The notes beneath the pieces were generated by a model, which saw nothing but the letters and a program-made list of their open reading frames with translations, made no database searches and had not been told where the DNA came from. From Agroathelia rolfsii (taxonomy: Eukaryota; Basidiomycota; Agaricomycetes; Amylocorticiales; Amylocorticiaceae), in assembly GCA_018343915.1 (NCBI GenBank), contig JABRWF010000001.1:744001-808000 (forward strand): a stretch of DNA of 64,000 nucleotides, given 5' to 3'. Within the stretch, counting starts at the first letter, position 1. Each line of letters begins with the position of its first letter. Positions 32,650-45,564 of this stretch are shown here, piece by piece. The translations under genes and the position numbers were made by a program.

Positions 32650-32806
32650 TCTAGTACTCCTTAGTAATCGCACAGTGATTGGAATGACCCTGGTTCCTGA
32701 GTCTAGACCTTTTGATGAAAAGGAATGATCTAGACTCTGCCTTCCTAATATACTCTTGTCACGAGCACTCCTATTACGTGGGGCTAACACAGCCAGTCAC
32801 ACGCGC

Positions 32807-33042
32807 GTCAAGATGTCGCCTGCAAGGTATTTCGTTCATAACTCCATGAATAAAAATCGTAAAAATATAATAAAAATATGTACAGGTACGTAAAGAAAAT
32901 GCGAAAAATGTCCAACTCATAACAGTCAAGATGTCGCCTGCAAGGTATTTCATCCATATCTCGATGAATAAAAATTGTAAAAATACGATAAAAATATGTA
33001 TATATTCGTAAAGAAAAGGCGAAAAATGTCCAACTCATAACA
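32807..33042 (-). repeat. Tandem duplication of the LTR tail (2 x 118 bp)
   Basis: GTCAAGATGTCGCCTGC to CTCATAACA occurs at 32807-32924 and again at 32925-33042. The first copy matches the terminus of the inverted solo LTR more closely (ATGCGAAAAA, TACAGGTACG) than it matches the second. Confidence 0.88.
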
Positions 33043-36000
33043 TTACCCCCTTCTCAAGGGAGTTACTCCGGAACTTCCCTAGTTCCCATCCGGCGTTTTC
33101 CTTCATATTGGTTTCCGTGTAGTTCTCGATGGGCCTAAAAGGTAATTCCCCAAAGACTGCAGCGTTTAAGCGTTTAGGTGCATTGGGGTGCCTTTTATGG
33201 AAATCCCGTATTCTAGCCTTGGCATGTGTCAGGTTATCCGCAGGTTCCCAGTTGTCTTCTCCTGGTGCATCCTTCCAGCTGACCAGATACTCAAGCCGCT
33301 TTGGTCTGCCCAAAATTCTTGAATCCTTAATCTTGGCTACTTCCCATTCTTCTTCTCCCTCTACTTCTACAGGTTCGGGTGGAGGTTGATCCCGTTCTGA
33401 TGGTTTATGTCCGGATAGAAGGGAGACATGGAAAACATCATGGATTGACCAAGTACAAGGGATCTTGAGACAATATGCAAGTGGACCGATTTTTTCCAAG
33501 ATTTCGTAGGGGCTGGCAAACTTAGCGGATAGCTTCCTTGTTGGCTGGGATGTCTTCAGGTTCTCAGTGGATAACCAGACTTTATCGCCCCTTTGCCATT
33601 GAGGTGACTCTCGTACGTGCTTGTCAAAGGATTCCTTCATCTTTTCTGCAGCTAGATTAAGGGCAGCTTGGGCATCCGATTGTGCATCTGCAATGACGTG
33701 TAACCAGTCCTCTACAGCTGGTGTTTCAAAGATACCCATAAGAGAGAAATCCATGCAAGGATCAAACCCATAGTTCATTCTGAATGGTGACATCTTGGTA
33801 GCGGAATGTTGTCGGTTATTCAAAGCAAACTCGGCGGAGGAGAGTAATCTTGCCCAATCATCCTGTCGGTGAGATACAAAGAACCTTAGGTATGCTTCAA
33901 GTTCTTGGTTGACACGTTCAGATTGTCCATCCGTTTGTGGGTGATAGGCGATGGACATGGCTGTGATGATTCCCAGACGCTTGTGTACTTCCCGCATTAC
34001 CTTACTTGCGAATTGGGGTCCTCTATCAGAAGTAATCCTGGATGGCAATCCGTGGAGTTTGAAGACATGGGACCATAGGAGTTCTGCTGTTCCAATGGCA
34101 TTGATCTTTTCCATGGTGGGGATAACATGGGTCATTTTAGAAAACCTATCTACCATAACCAGAATGCTATCATAACCCTGAGAATCAGGAAGCTTAACAA
34201 TCATGTCCATGGTAATGTGATCCCAGGGGTGTGTAGGCGTGGGGAGGGGTTCAAGAGGGCCAAAAGCCAGTAAACGAGAGGATTTGTTCTGAATGCAGAT
34301 TTGGCAGGTTTCTACATATTCATTTACTGCCCTTGTCATACCAGGCCACCAGTAATTGCGTGAGACTAATTCGAGAGTTTTGTGTTGACCGGGGTGACCA
34401 CTCAATAGACTATCATGGTACATAGAGATAATCTGTGTTTGGATTTCCTTGTCTGCTGGTACATAAACCCTTCCTTGTCGTAGGATGACCCCATTTTCTT
34501 GATTCCACTCTTCTAAACCTTTCTGAAGCTTTACAGGTCCTAAGTCTTTGACTAGTCATAATGCCTCTGCAACTTCTGCTTCGGGGGAAGCATTCCGGAT
34601 TTTCTTGAGCAGCTCAGATTCCCCTTCCATCAGGACGTGACCTTGTCGGGCAGCATTTATCCGGAATAGCTTTGGATCAAGCAAGACTACATCGTGGTTA
34701 TCTTCGGCATCCAAAACCTGAAGATCCGGTCATCGAGATAATGCATCTGCTTTGCCATTTTCAGCTCCTTTCTGGTAATGAATGCGGAAGTTGAAGTCTG
34801 CCAGGAAAAGAGACCAGCGAGCCTGTCGATGAGTGAGGTTACGAGCTGTGGTCCAGTACTCCAGGTTTTTGTGGTCCGTCCAGATTTTGAATGGTTCAGG
34901 AAGTCCTTGGAGCAGGTGACGCCAATGATCCAGGGCACAGATAACCCCCAACATCTCCTTATCCTAGATGTCGTAGTTCCTTTCGGCATCATTCAAGGAT
35001 TGAGATAGGAAGGCAATGGGATGCCAGGCACCAGATTCATCCTTCTGACTAAGAACTGCACCGGTGGCATAGGAGGAGGTATCTGTTTCAACTTGAGTCG
35101 GGGCCTTTTGATCATAGGAGTGTAGAACAGGAGCAGTGCTGAAGGCTTTCTTGAGATTATCAAAACTTTCCTGCTCCTCTGAACCCCAGGTCCAATTGAC
35201 CTTGCCTGTAAAGCGATCTAGGGGTTTGTAGATCTTTCCAAAGTCCCGGATGAATCGTCGGTAATAGTTGGCTAAACCTCGGAATTTGTGGACCTCCTTG
35301 ACATTCTTAGGAGTTGGCCAGTTAAGGATTGGTTTGACCTTCTCAGGATCCATGCGAACTCGGTGATGAGAAACAATGAAACCCAGGATATTGACTTCTG
35401 GTTTTTCGACTTTGAACTTGTCTAGGTTGCCATACAGGTTATGTTCTCGTAGGATGGAAAGGACTTCACGTGTCACCTCTCGTAGCTTTTCCTTAGTCTC
35501 AGCTCCAATGATGATGTCATCAATATAGACTCTGACAAACCCTAGTTGGACTAGGCAAAGAAGGATGTTGTCCATTAGGGCCTGCATGGAGGAGGGTGCA
35601 TTGCATAGGCCAAAGGGCATAACCAGGGGTTCAAAGAGCCCTCGTGACGTGATAAAGGCAGCCTTGTGCTCATCTCCTTCCCTGATGCAAATATTATTGA
35701 ACCCAGCACGGAGGTCAATCTTTGTGAACCAGCGGAATCGGGTCATATGTTCCACAATTTCGGAAATCAGGGGGAGAGGATAGGCATTTTTAACAGTTTG
35801 TTCATTTAAGGCTCGATAATCCTGCACAGGGCAAAGCTTCCCATTTTTCTTGGGTATGAAGAACATTAGGGCGGCAAATTCACTTTCCAATTTGCAGATA
35901 TATCCCTTAGCCAGGTTGTCATCAATCCATTCATTGAGTGCATCAGTTTCATTGCTACTAAGGGGGTATACACGTCCTTGTCTAAGCTTGGTTTCATCAA

Positions 36001-36616
36001 GCAACTCGATCTTATGGTCTGATGGCTTGTGGCTAGGTAATCTACTTGCTTCTTCTTCAGAGAATACGTCAGCAAAGTCCTCATATCCTGACAGCATAGT
36101 TGTTGTGGCTTGTACTGTTTCCTTTTCAGGTAAGAAGGTTACTTCTGCAGATTTCCAATCGATTACAGGGTTTTCGAGACGTAACCAGTCAATGCCAAGG
36201 ATTACATCCTCTTAGCCTATATTGACAACACATAATGGCAGGTATTTTCGTTCAGATCCAATCGTAGTATCGAGTATGGCAACAGATTCTATTTTTCCTA
36301 TTTGGTTTGCAGAATTATCAATGTTATACAGGGGAATGGGGTGAGGTAATTTTTTTGTGGGGATTTTGTGCTTTTCTACATATCGGTAATTTACAAAAGA
36401 TGAAGAGGCACCAGAGTCAATCATAGCAAAAGTGGAAAAGTTTCTAAATGGTCCATGGAACATGATAGGAACCTTGAGGTGCTGTCCATTTGCACCCACA
36501 AGGGAGAAATAAGAAGAAGAAATGGAAATATTGTTACAAGAGGAGAGAGAAGAAAAACGATTTTGAACATATTGGTCAGACTGAATAGCCCTTTTAGCTG
36601 ACCTCAAGAAAAACCC
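33035..36616 (-). pseudogene. E3 pol: protease to chromodomain, few stops
   Basis: Minus-one start at 36610-36616. Protease IDSGASSSF lies near 36405, RT YIDDIIIG near 35515, and RNase H ETDTSSYATGA near 35075. The integrase-chromodomain half, from 34423, is an open 462-residue stretch: zinc region (HDSLLSGHPGQHKT, CQICIQNK), core (DRFSKM, SDRGPQF, HPQTDGQSERVNQE) and chromodomain YLVSWKDAPGEDNWE near 33280. Stops lie near 36209, 34961, 34729 and 34556. The first is CAG to TAG and the second TGG to TAG. The protein ends GVML and stops inside the 3' LTR at 33035. Confidence 0.92.
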
Positions 36617-38106
36617 ATCTGATCTTTCAGGGCGGCAATGGCAGCCGCTTGCTCTTCCATGATCTGCATTACTTGGTCAGGAACTGTGTAAGCCGGTGGG
36701 CTTGCCAAGGGAGGGGGCGGAGATGTGACGGCAGCTGTGGGCACCAAGGCAGGCTGGACCAAAGCTGAGATAGAGGCTTGTCCGGGTGGAGCAAACGGTC
36801 TTGGCTTGTACCCCAAGAGAGGGCAACGATGCTTTGGGTGTCCAAGCTATCCACAGTGGAAGCATTGAGCCTTCGACCAATCCCTGGGTGGGAACGATGG
36901 TCTACCCTGGAACGAGGGTTGACTGGAAGAAGGTGCTGCAACCTGTGCTGCATTGATAGAGATTGGGTTGGTTGATGACCCGGGTGCAGGAATCCGAGGC
37001 CGCTACATATCTTGCCATAATCCTGCTGATTGTAGACCTTGCTCTGCACGTAACGCAGCATCCATGGCCTTTTGAACTGTTTCCAGATTGGACTGGTCCC
37101 ACCCACCAAGTATATTATGGATTTTGGGATTTAACCCGTCTAAGAACCGCACGCACCAATCCTCCTCTGATAGGTCTGTCTGTTAGGCAGTAGACCAGAA
37201 GTCGGTGATGTAATCTTGTGTGCTGCGTGACCCCTGCTTCAGATTCTTCATTTTGTCAAGAGCTGACCTCTTGTAATCCCACGACCCATAGAGGCCTCGA
37301 AAGGCTTTGTAGAAGTCATTGAAAACAAAAGGAGACTCTCTTTTGACTTCTCCTTCCTCCTCCTCCTTGATCATGTCGGACCATTTCTCCGACCATCTTC
37401 TTGGGCCACCTTCGAGCAATGAGATAAGCAACCTCCCCTTATCGCGATCTGAGCTGTACAGGGTAGGGTTTAACCCAAGGTAATTCTCAAATCCAAGGAT
37501 GAAGTCCTTGTATTTTTCACGGTTGCCCGTGAACTTGGATGGTTCCTTGCCTCTTTCCTTGGTTGAGGCTACCATAATGACCTGTGGTGTAGGTGCTGGC
37601 ACGGGGACGGGTGCTGGTCAATCTGCAATCTCCACCAGCTTTCTCTGCATCTCCGTCATGTGATGCATCATTTCTGTTGTTAGTCATTGCATCTCCAACA
37701 TTTGCCCCATGAACTGTTTGAATCCTGACATGGCGGGTGAAGAGGGGCGGGTTACGGCGAGTATGCGAGTTCGTGGGGTAGGAATAGGAGTATGAATTCT
37801 CGGGGTTACAACAGGTGTAGGTACACAAGAACGAGTTCGAGAGGCAATTGGTTCGGGAGTAGGTTTGGGCTCTTGATATTCAGAGGGGGAGGGATAAGTT
37901 TCTTCTTCGGGTTCCTCCTCGTCGTCGTCTTCTTCCTCAGATTCTTCTGGTGATGCGGGTTTAGGGGGAGAGGGGACCTTTGGAGGCGTAGGAACCTTAG
38001 GTGGTTGGGAGAAGGTGGGTTGCGGAGCAGGTGTAGATACGGAAGGACAAGCAGAGGTTTTGGCGGTGGGTTGTGCGGGAGCTTTTCCTTTTCTGGATTG
38101 GCTCAT
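36604..38106 (-). pseudogene. E3 gag (decayed)
   Basis: ATG 38106, SQSRKGKAPAQPTAK. Pro-rich and acidic N-terminus, capsid-like region (YKDFILGFENYLGLNP) and a zinc knuckle in which the Gln of HCGQLGH is a TAG stop near 36848. Further stops lie near 37684, 37618 and 37183. Ends QMGFS, TGA at 36604-36606, directly after G-GGT-TTT. Confidence 0.9.
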
Positions 38107-38511
38107 AAACTTGTGGAGCTAGGGCTCAACACGGATTTGTTGTCTTCTTCAAACTTTAGGCACCAAGCGGAGTGCCTCTGGTAACGTATAAAGGGAGTAA
38201 AAGGATTTGATTGGGTAGGCAGTTTTGCACCTAAAGAGGTGTCCCTAGAAGCAGCAGGCTAACCCTGCAGTAGCGCCTTCAGGTAATGACACAAGGTTTC
38301 CCTAGAACGTACAGGTACTCCCAAGCCTAAATCTGAACGGGTTAAAACTGAGTATTAGATCTTAGCTAATGGCTTCCGCAAACAGTTCAAGCCCAATTCA
38401 AATTTGACAAATGAAATGTATAAAATTTCCTTGCTTGTGCTTTTTAGCAGTGAATTGAACTGCACACTGGAGCGAGGCTCGACAGTGGTTTTAGGTAAAG
38501 CTTTGACCTAA
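38107..38511 (-). other. E3 leader with primer site
   Basis: Conserved with the E1, E4 and E6 leaders. The primer 11-mer reads AGCTTTGACCT on the plus strand, one transition from the LTR 11-mer. Confidence 0.65.
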
Positions 38512-38573
38512 TGTCAAGGCTTATGCTCTTGACTTAACCAAATGACGAAACCCTCTCGAAGGTACGAGGGTGG

Positions 38574-39433
38574 TGTCAAGGGATCACTCTTGACTATGCG
38601 GAGATAATCAAAAATAAGCTCCTAACACTTAGCAAAGTACCTAAGACTCAAGTTTTCCCACACTACACAAACCCCTATATCTATTGGGGGGGGTAAGAGT
38701 ACTCTGCTTATGTCTTACGAAGCTTCCAGAGACTTAAGCCGGAGGAGAGCGGAGACTCCGGAGGTTCCGATTTACACGTCACACGTCCTAACTAAATAAT
38801 CTAGGGAATTTCACCCTACTAAGTGAGATGAGAAGTACGCTAAGACGCTGGGCTAGGCCCGGAGGTTAGTGAACCCTGAAGGCGAAGTTGATTGAGTAAT
38901 TCTAAGAGGAATACAAATGCTAAATACTTGCCTGAAGGCAAAGAGGTCAAAGCTGGCCTTTCAGGACAAGTTACATCAACTACTTATACTACTACGAAAG
39001 CTCCGCGCTAGTTTCGATGCAGAGACAAGAGATAGAAAAAGTAGAATATGTAGGGGGAGACCTTTTCCCTAACTCCGACGGGCAGCCGTGCGGAGATACA
39101 ACACTTGCGGAAGCTCTGCGCTCAGGAGCAGAGCTCCTCAAGAGTTCCGGAGCGGAAGCTCAGAGGTATGTAGCGGAACCAGTATCCGTTAGGAGTCGGT
39201 CAGTGATCGGAGGTTTATACTCCGGAGTTATGCGGAATGGTAAACAGGAAGCGCACAACTCACGATTACTCCTGTAGCGTGCGGCTTAGTCACATGAGGG
39301 CCAATCATAGGACCGCTCACTGCCTACAGACCACGCTCTGAGGGTAATATAATAAAAGAAAAATGAAACAAAATATAATACATTGTTTAAATAATAACGA
39401 AAAATTCATAGTCCAAAATTCCAACTTATAACA
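38574..39433 (-). mobile_element. Family B solo LTR in E3 right LTR, TSD GGTGG
   Basis: 860 bp, flanked by GGTGG at 38569-38573 and 39434-39438; ends TGTCAAGGGATC and CAACTTATAACA. Confidence 0.95.
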
Positions 39434-39513
39434 GGTGGACTGTAAGGTCCCTTTTACATATATATATGTCTGGTCTTTAGTAGGTGCGTACATGCTCCCA
39501 TTGCTATCCTTTG

Positions 39514-40388
39514 TGTCATGACCCGCCAATGCACCCAGCCGCCGAACGTCCCGATCGCGCACATCGACATTTGCGAACAACTACGATGGAGCCACCGGCA
39601 ACATCCTCCCTTCTGCGTCGCCGTGTGTCCCGTGCATCAGAAGCGTTTCCGATGTGTCCACTGACGTTTCCCTGGAGCCATGTGCAAGGCCGCCCCTTGC
39701 ACTTCCTTCCCATCATCGATGCACTTTTGTCCATCAGAGTGTTCCACATGCCGACTAGACTTCTCGAAGACATTCCCCAAGTCGCCATGTGTCCCCACCA
39801 GCGGATCCTTCCTATCTGGGAAGATCGCGCTTGGTTCTCCCTCACGATCGTGCTCTGATTGACGATCAGACCACCAATGTTTCCAAAGGAATGCATCCCT
39901 GCCTTTGTGCACAGCGTGGCACGACTACCAGAGCGCGCGGCGTGCACTATTCTTTATTGTCTCTATTGTTTTCTCCAATTTCTTTATTTATCTTTCTGCG
40001 ACTACTGTATTCTAGTATATAGTACTGTACTTGATGTAGTAGATACAGTAGTCGGAAAATTAAGTGTGTTTAGCCCTAAACAAGCTCTACACCTGCTGCA
40101 TCGTCAGCGGTCAACCTGTGGACTCGAGCGTCCTTGAGTGTCTTGTCTAGCTACTTCCTTCTTGCTTGATCTCTCCGCTCTACGCTCGATCTTGCCGGAA
40201 CACCCGCACCAACCTGCCGTGCACTTGTCTGTTCGTCGCGACACCCGTATTGCCGCAGGCTCCGAGATATCGAAGAGGCGACTCCATGAACCCACAGGGC
40301 TGCCATCTGGCAGTGAGCAGCTGTAGCAGTTAGCACTCCAGGGGCATCACCGCACTGCCCGAGCTAGCTGTGAAGGCAGCTCTTGACA
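39514..40388. mobile_element. Family D solo LTR in E3 right LTR, TSD CTTTG
   Basis: 875 bp from TGTCATGACCCGCC to GCTCTTGACA, opposite orientation to the other D copies, flanked by CTTTG at 39509-39513 and 40389-40393. Confidence 0.95.
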
Positions 40389-41264
40389 CTTTGTAATAGT
40401 AACTCTGGAACCCTACTTTGCTAGGATCGCTTTTCAGTACTCTAGCCAGGGGCTTCCCGTGTGCTCTCTTTACGTCAAATAGGTTTCTCAAAGTTTTCTT
40501 ACTCGGAGTAGGCAGCTTAGCCCTCCGTACTACAACTAACGCCTAAGAGGACTTGTTTCTGCCTCTACCTGAATGAACAGGGTTTTGTTACGCGCAATTG
40601 CCTCTATGTATTGAGGACTTATGTTTCTTATTGTCTTATCCTCTCTGGTACTAGGGGCTTACATACTCTACTTAGATGCCCTTGAGGCCTTATACTAAAT
40701 AGAGGAGAGAGAGAGAGAGTGGTGGGCTAGGACGGGAGTAAGCCTGAAGGCGAAATATATTAGTGTTTATATAAAGAGAGTACAAGTTAGGGTGCCCTTA
40801 CCTAAAGGCAAAAAGGTCGAAGCTAAGGTTTAGGTAAGGGCTACAGGCTTGTATTTATACATAAAGTGAAGGGCCCGTGTGCAGCCTAGATGGTCTGTGC
40901 GCAGCCGGGGTTCGTAAGCAGGAACGAGTAATAATGCAGGGGCAGTGCTTTGTGACTAAGTCTGATGAGCAACCGATCGGAGTGATGAGTCTAGTACTCC
41001 TTAGTAATCGCACAGTGATTGGAATGACCCTGGTTCCTGAGTCTAGACCTTTTGATGAAAAGGAATGATCCAGACTCTGCCTTCCTAATATACTCTTGTC
41101 ATGAGCACTCCTATTACGTGGGGCTAACACAGCCAGTCACACGCATGTCAAGATGTTGCCTGCAAGGTATTTTGTCCATATCTCAATAAATAAAAATCGT
41201 AAAAATGCAGTAAAAATATGTACAAGTTCGTAAGAAAAAGGCGAAAAATGTCCAACTCATAACA

Positions 41265-41644
41265 CCTGACATAGCGGATGAGGTAGGGTGGGTAACGGTG
41301 GGAGTATGGGTGCAAGGGGTCAGGATTGGAGTGCAGATCTTTAGGGTAATAGCAGGTGTAGGAACGTGTGAGCAAGTATAAGAAGCAATGGGTTTGGGAG
41401 ATGGCTTTTGGTACTCAGATGGGGACAGGTATGATTCTTCCTTAGGTTCTTCTTCCTCATCATCTTCCTCCTCCTCGGATTCCTTGGGTGTTGCTGGTTT
41501 GGGAGGTGAAGGGAGTTTAGGTGGGGTTGGAACCTTGGGAGGTTGAGAGAATGTTGGTTGAGGGGCAGGGGCAGATACAGAAGGGCAGGCAGAGGTTTTA
41601 GTAGTGGGTTGTGCAGATGCCTTTCCTTTTCTGGATTGGCTCAT
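41265..41644 (-). pseudogene. E4 gag, N-terminal fragment
   Basis: ATG 41644, SQSRKGKASAQP, then the Pro/acidic N-terminal region as far as SSAMSG, where it is cut by the right LTR of E3. Frame is open over about 126 codons. The rest of E4 is not in the window. Confidence 0.9.
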
Positions 41645-42054
41645 ATACTTATAGAGTGAAGGCTCAACATGGATTCTTTTTCTTCTTCAAACTCTAGGCT
41701 CCAAGTGGAGAGCCTCTGGTAACATAAAAAAGGAAAACAAAAGATTTGATTGGGCAGGCAGTTTTACACCTAAAAAGGTGTCCCTAGAAGCAGCAGGCTA
41801 ACCCTGCAGTAGCGCCTTCGAGTAATGACACAAGGTTTCCCTGGAACGTGCAGGTACTCCTAAGCCTAAATCTGAATGGGTTAAAACTAGGTATTAGATC
41901 CTAGCTAATTGCTTCCACAAACAGTTCAAGCCTAATACAAATTTGACAATAGAAACATATATAAAAATTTTCCTTGCTTATGCTAATTAGCAGAGAATTA
42001 GTCTGCACACTGGAGCGAGGCTCAACAGTGGTTTTAGGCTTAGCTTCGACCTAA
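41645..42054 (-). other. E4 leader with intact primer site
   Basis: 410 bp conserved with other A leaders; AGCTTCGACCT at 42042-42052 matches the LTR 11-mer perfectly, two bases from the LTR. Confidence 0.7.
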
Positions 42055-43934
42055 TGTCAAGGCTTGCATGCTTGACTAATCCAACAAACACAACCTTCTA
42101 TAAGGTACAAAGGCGGGCTGTAAAGCCAGGTTTTACGTGTGTTACTGGGTTGGATATTTATCAGGGACCCACGTACTTGTCAAGGGATCACTCTTGACTA
42201 TGCGGAGATAATCAAAGTAACCTCCTGCTACTAAATAAAAGTACCTAAGTCGCAAGTTTTCCCACACTACACAAACCCTTTTATCTATTGAGGGTGGTAA
42301 GGGTACTCTGCTTTACGCCTTACGAAGCTTCCGGAGACTTAAGTCGGAGGGGAGCAGAGGTTCCGGAACTTCCGATTCACACGTCACGCGTCTAACTAAG
42401 TAATCTAGGGAATTTCACCCTACTAATTGAATTTGTTGTTGCACTAAGACGCTGGGCTAGGCCTGGAGGTAAATGAACCCTGAAGGCGAAGTTGATTGAG
42501 TAATTTCTAAGAGGAATACAAACGCTAAATACTTGCCTGAAGGCAAAGAGGTCAAAGCTGGCCTTTCAGGACAAGTTACATCAACTACTTATACTACTAC
42601 AAAAGCTCCGCGCTAGTTCCAACGCGGAGACAAGAGATAGAAAAAGTAGAATATGCAGGGGGAGACCTTTTCCCTAACTCCGACGGGCAGCCGTGAGGAG
42701 ATACAACACTTGCGGAGGCTCCGTGCTCAGGAGCGGAGCTCCTCAAGAGTTCCGGAGCAGAAGCTCAGAGGTATGTAGCGGAACCAGTATCTGTTAGGAG
42801 TCGGTCAGTGATCGGAGGTATGTACTCCGGAGTTGTGCGGAATAGTGAACAAGAAACGCACAACTCACGATTACTCCTGTAGCGTGCGGCTTAGTCACAT
42901 GAGGGCCAATCATAGGACCGCTCACTGCCTACAGGCCACGCTCTGAGGGTAATATAATAAAAGAAAAAAGAAAAATGAAACGAAATATAATACATTGTTT
43001 AAATAATAACAAAAAATTCATAGTCCAAAATTCCAACTCATAACAGTACTCCCATTGCTGCTCTTTGTAATAGGATACCTTATTAACTACATTGCTAAGC
43101 TTGTGATTGGTACTCTAGACTTGTTGTCTTCCTGGGTACTCGCTTTGCATCAAATAGTTTATATGATGTTTCTTACTGGAGACAGGTGGCTTAGCCTACT
43201 GTGGTCTACATTATCCCTGCAAGAACTTATTACTGCCTTAACTAGAATGAACTGGATTTTATCACACGCAGTGCCTCCTTGTATTGAGGACTTATGACTC
43301 AGATGGCCCTCTGATACTAGGGCTGATGTATACGCTACTTAGATGCCATTTAAGGCCTTATACTAAATAGGGAAAGGGGAGGGAAAGTGTAAAGGTGTGG
43401 GCTAGGGCAAATAAGCCTAAAGGCAAGAGATATATTAGTTTATGTAAAGAATACAGTAGGGGGTGCCCTTACCTGAAGGCAAGAAGGTTAAAGCTAAGGT
43501 TCAGGTAAGGGTTACATGCTTGTATTTATACATAAATGAAAGGGCCCATGCACAGCCTTGTTAGTCTGTGCGCAGCCGGGGTTCGTAAGCAGGAACGTGT
43601 AAAATGCAGGGGCAGTGCTTTGTGACTAAGTCTAATGAGCAACCGATTGGAATGATGAGTCTAGTACTCCTTAGTAATCACACAGTGATTGGAATGACCC
43701 TGGTTCCTGAGTCTAGACCTTTTGATGAAAAGGAATGATCTAGACTCTGCCTTCCTAATATACTCTTGTCACAAGCACTCCTGTCACGTGGAGCTAACAC
43801 AGCTAGTCACACGTGCATCAAGATGTCGCCTGCAAGGTATTTTGTCCATATCTTCATGAATAAAAATCGTAAAAATATAATAAAATTATGTACATGTTCA
43901 TAAGAAAAGGGCGAAAAATATCCAACTCATAACA
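42055..43934 (-). repeat. Family A LTR shared by E4 and E5
   Basis: Acts as 5' LTR for E4 (leader and gag to its left) and as 3' LTR for E5 (polypurine tract and pol to its right). Starts TGTCAAGGCTTGCATGC and ends ACTCATAACA. Interrupted by a B solo LTR. Confidence 0.92.
42178..43045 (-). mobile_element. Family B solo LTR in the shared LTR, TSD GTACT
   Basis: 868 bp flanked by GTACT at 42173-42177 and 43046-43050. Confidence 0.95.
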
Positions 43935-45564
43935 TTACCCCCTTCTCAAGGGAGTTACTCCGGAACTTCCCTAGTTCCTATCCAGCATTTTCCTTTGTAG
44001 TAGTTTCTGTGTAATTTTTGATAGGCCTAAAAGGTAATTCCCCAAAGACTGCAGCGTTTAAGCATTTAGGTGCATTGGGGTGCCTTTTATGAAAGTCTCG
44101 TATCCTGGCCTTAGCATGCATCAAATTATCCGCAGGTTCCTAATTGTCTTCTCCTGGCACATCCTTCCAGCTGACAAGGTATTCAAGCTACTTGGGTCTG
44201 CCTAAGATCCTAGAATCCTTGATCTTAGCTACTTCTCATTCTTCTTCTCCCTCTACTTCTACAGGTTCAGGTGGGGGTTAATCTTATTCTGACGGTTTAT
44301 ATCCGGATAAGAGAGAGACATGGAAGATGTCATGAATGGACCAAGTACAAGGGATTTTGAGACGGTAAGCAAGAGGACCAATCCTTTCTAGAATTTCATA
44401 GGGTCCTGTAAATTTGGCAGCAAGTTTCTTGGTTGGTTGTGAAGTTTTCAAATTCTCTGTGGACAGCCAAACCTTATCACCTTTCTGCCACTGAGGGGAC
44501 TCCTGGACGTGCTTATCAAATGATTCTTTCATTTTTTCTGCAGCCAGATTAAGGGCGGCCTGGGCATTGGATTGGGCATTGGAAATGACATATAACCAGT
44601 CTTCCATGGCAGGGGTTTCAAAGATTCTGGTAAGGGAAAAGTTTATTCTGGGGTCAAATCCATAATTCATTTGGAAAGGAGAGATCTTGATGGCTAAGTG
44701 TTGGCAGTTATTCAAGGCAAACTCTGCAGAGGGAAGCAAGCGAGCCAAATCATCCTGTTGGTGTGAAACAAAGAACCTTAAATATGCTTCTAGTTCTTGG
44801 TTTACTTGTTCTGACTAGCTATTTGTTTGTGGGTAATAGGCTATAGACATAGCTGTAGTGATCCCAAATTGTTTATGAACCTCCTTCATGACCTTGCTTG
44901 CAAATTGGGGTCCTCAGTCAGAGGTGATCCAGGAAGGCAACCCATGAAGCTTAAAGACATGTGACCATAAAAGCTCTGCTATCCCAATGGCATTAATCTT
45001 TTCTGTAGTGGGGATGATATGGGTCATCTTCAAGAATTAGTCTACTACTACTAGGATGCTATCATAACCTTAGGAGTCTGGCAGCTTGACTATCATGTCC
45101 ATGGTAATATGATTCCAAGGTCTAGTAGGTGTAGGGAGCGGTTCAAGGGGACCAAAAGCTGGTAAACGGGATGACTTGTTTTGGATATAAGTTTGGCAGG
45201 TTTTCACGTATTCATTTACTACTTTAGTCATGCCGGGCCACCAATAGTTTTGGGATACCAATTTGAGGGTCTTATGCTGACCTGAGTGGCCACTAAGCAA
45301 GCTATCATAGTACATGGAAATAATTTGGGTTTGTATATCCCTATCTGCTGGTACATAGACCTTGCCCTGGTAGAGAATAATCCCGTTTTCCTGGTTCCAT
45401 TCTTCTAAACCCTTCTGGAGCTTGACAGGTCCTAGATCCTTGACCAGCCAAAGCGCCTCTGCAACCTCTGCTTTGGAGGAAGCATTCCGGATTTTCTTGA
45501 GCAGTTCTGACTCTCCTTCCATCATGACATAGCCTTGTCTAGCGGCATTTATCCGGAACAGCTT
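43927..45564 (-). pseudogene. E5 pol, integrase and chromodomain part
   Basis: Minus-strand pol with a segment near 45100-45560 (GEEW-like linker, YYDSLLSGHSGQHKT, CQTYIQNK: the third zinc ligand is Tyr instead of Cys) and 44284-44748 (DKVWLSTENLK, PYEILERIGPLAY). Many stops lie between, including W and R positions. The C-terminal chromodomain is broken by stops near 44160-44280. Terminates inside the LTR at 43927. Confidence 0.88.

Larger units (their letters stand above)
30896..41264 (-). mobile_element. E3: family A element with nested solo LTRs in both LTRs
   Basis: Left LTR 30896-33042 contains an A solo LTR; right LTR 38512-41264 contains B and D solo LTRs. The internal region is 33043-38511. 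The two LTRs match each other better than the older LTR at 21186-30895. The right flank (CCTGA, 41265) lies in E4 gag, while the left flank (TCTGC, 30891-30895) lies in a different LTR, so the TSD is gone and a rearrangement is implied. Confidence 0.92.

Noticed and set aside
40138..40336. Frames within the D LTR on both strands
   Set aside because: They vary between D copies and cross no conserved domain.
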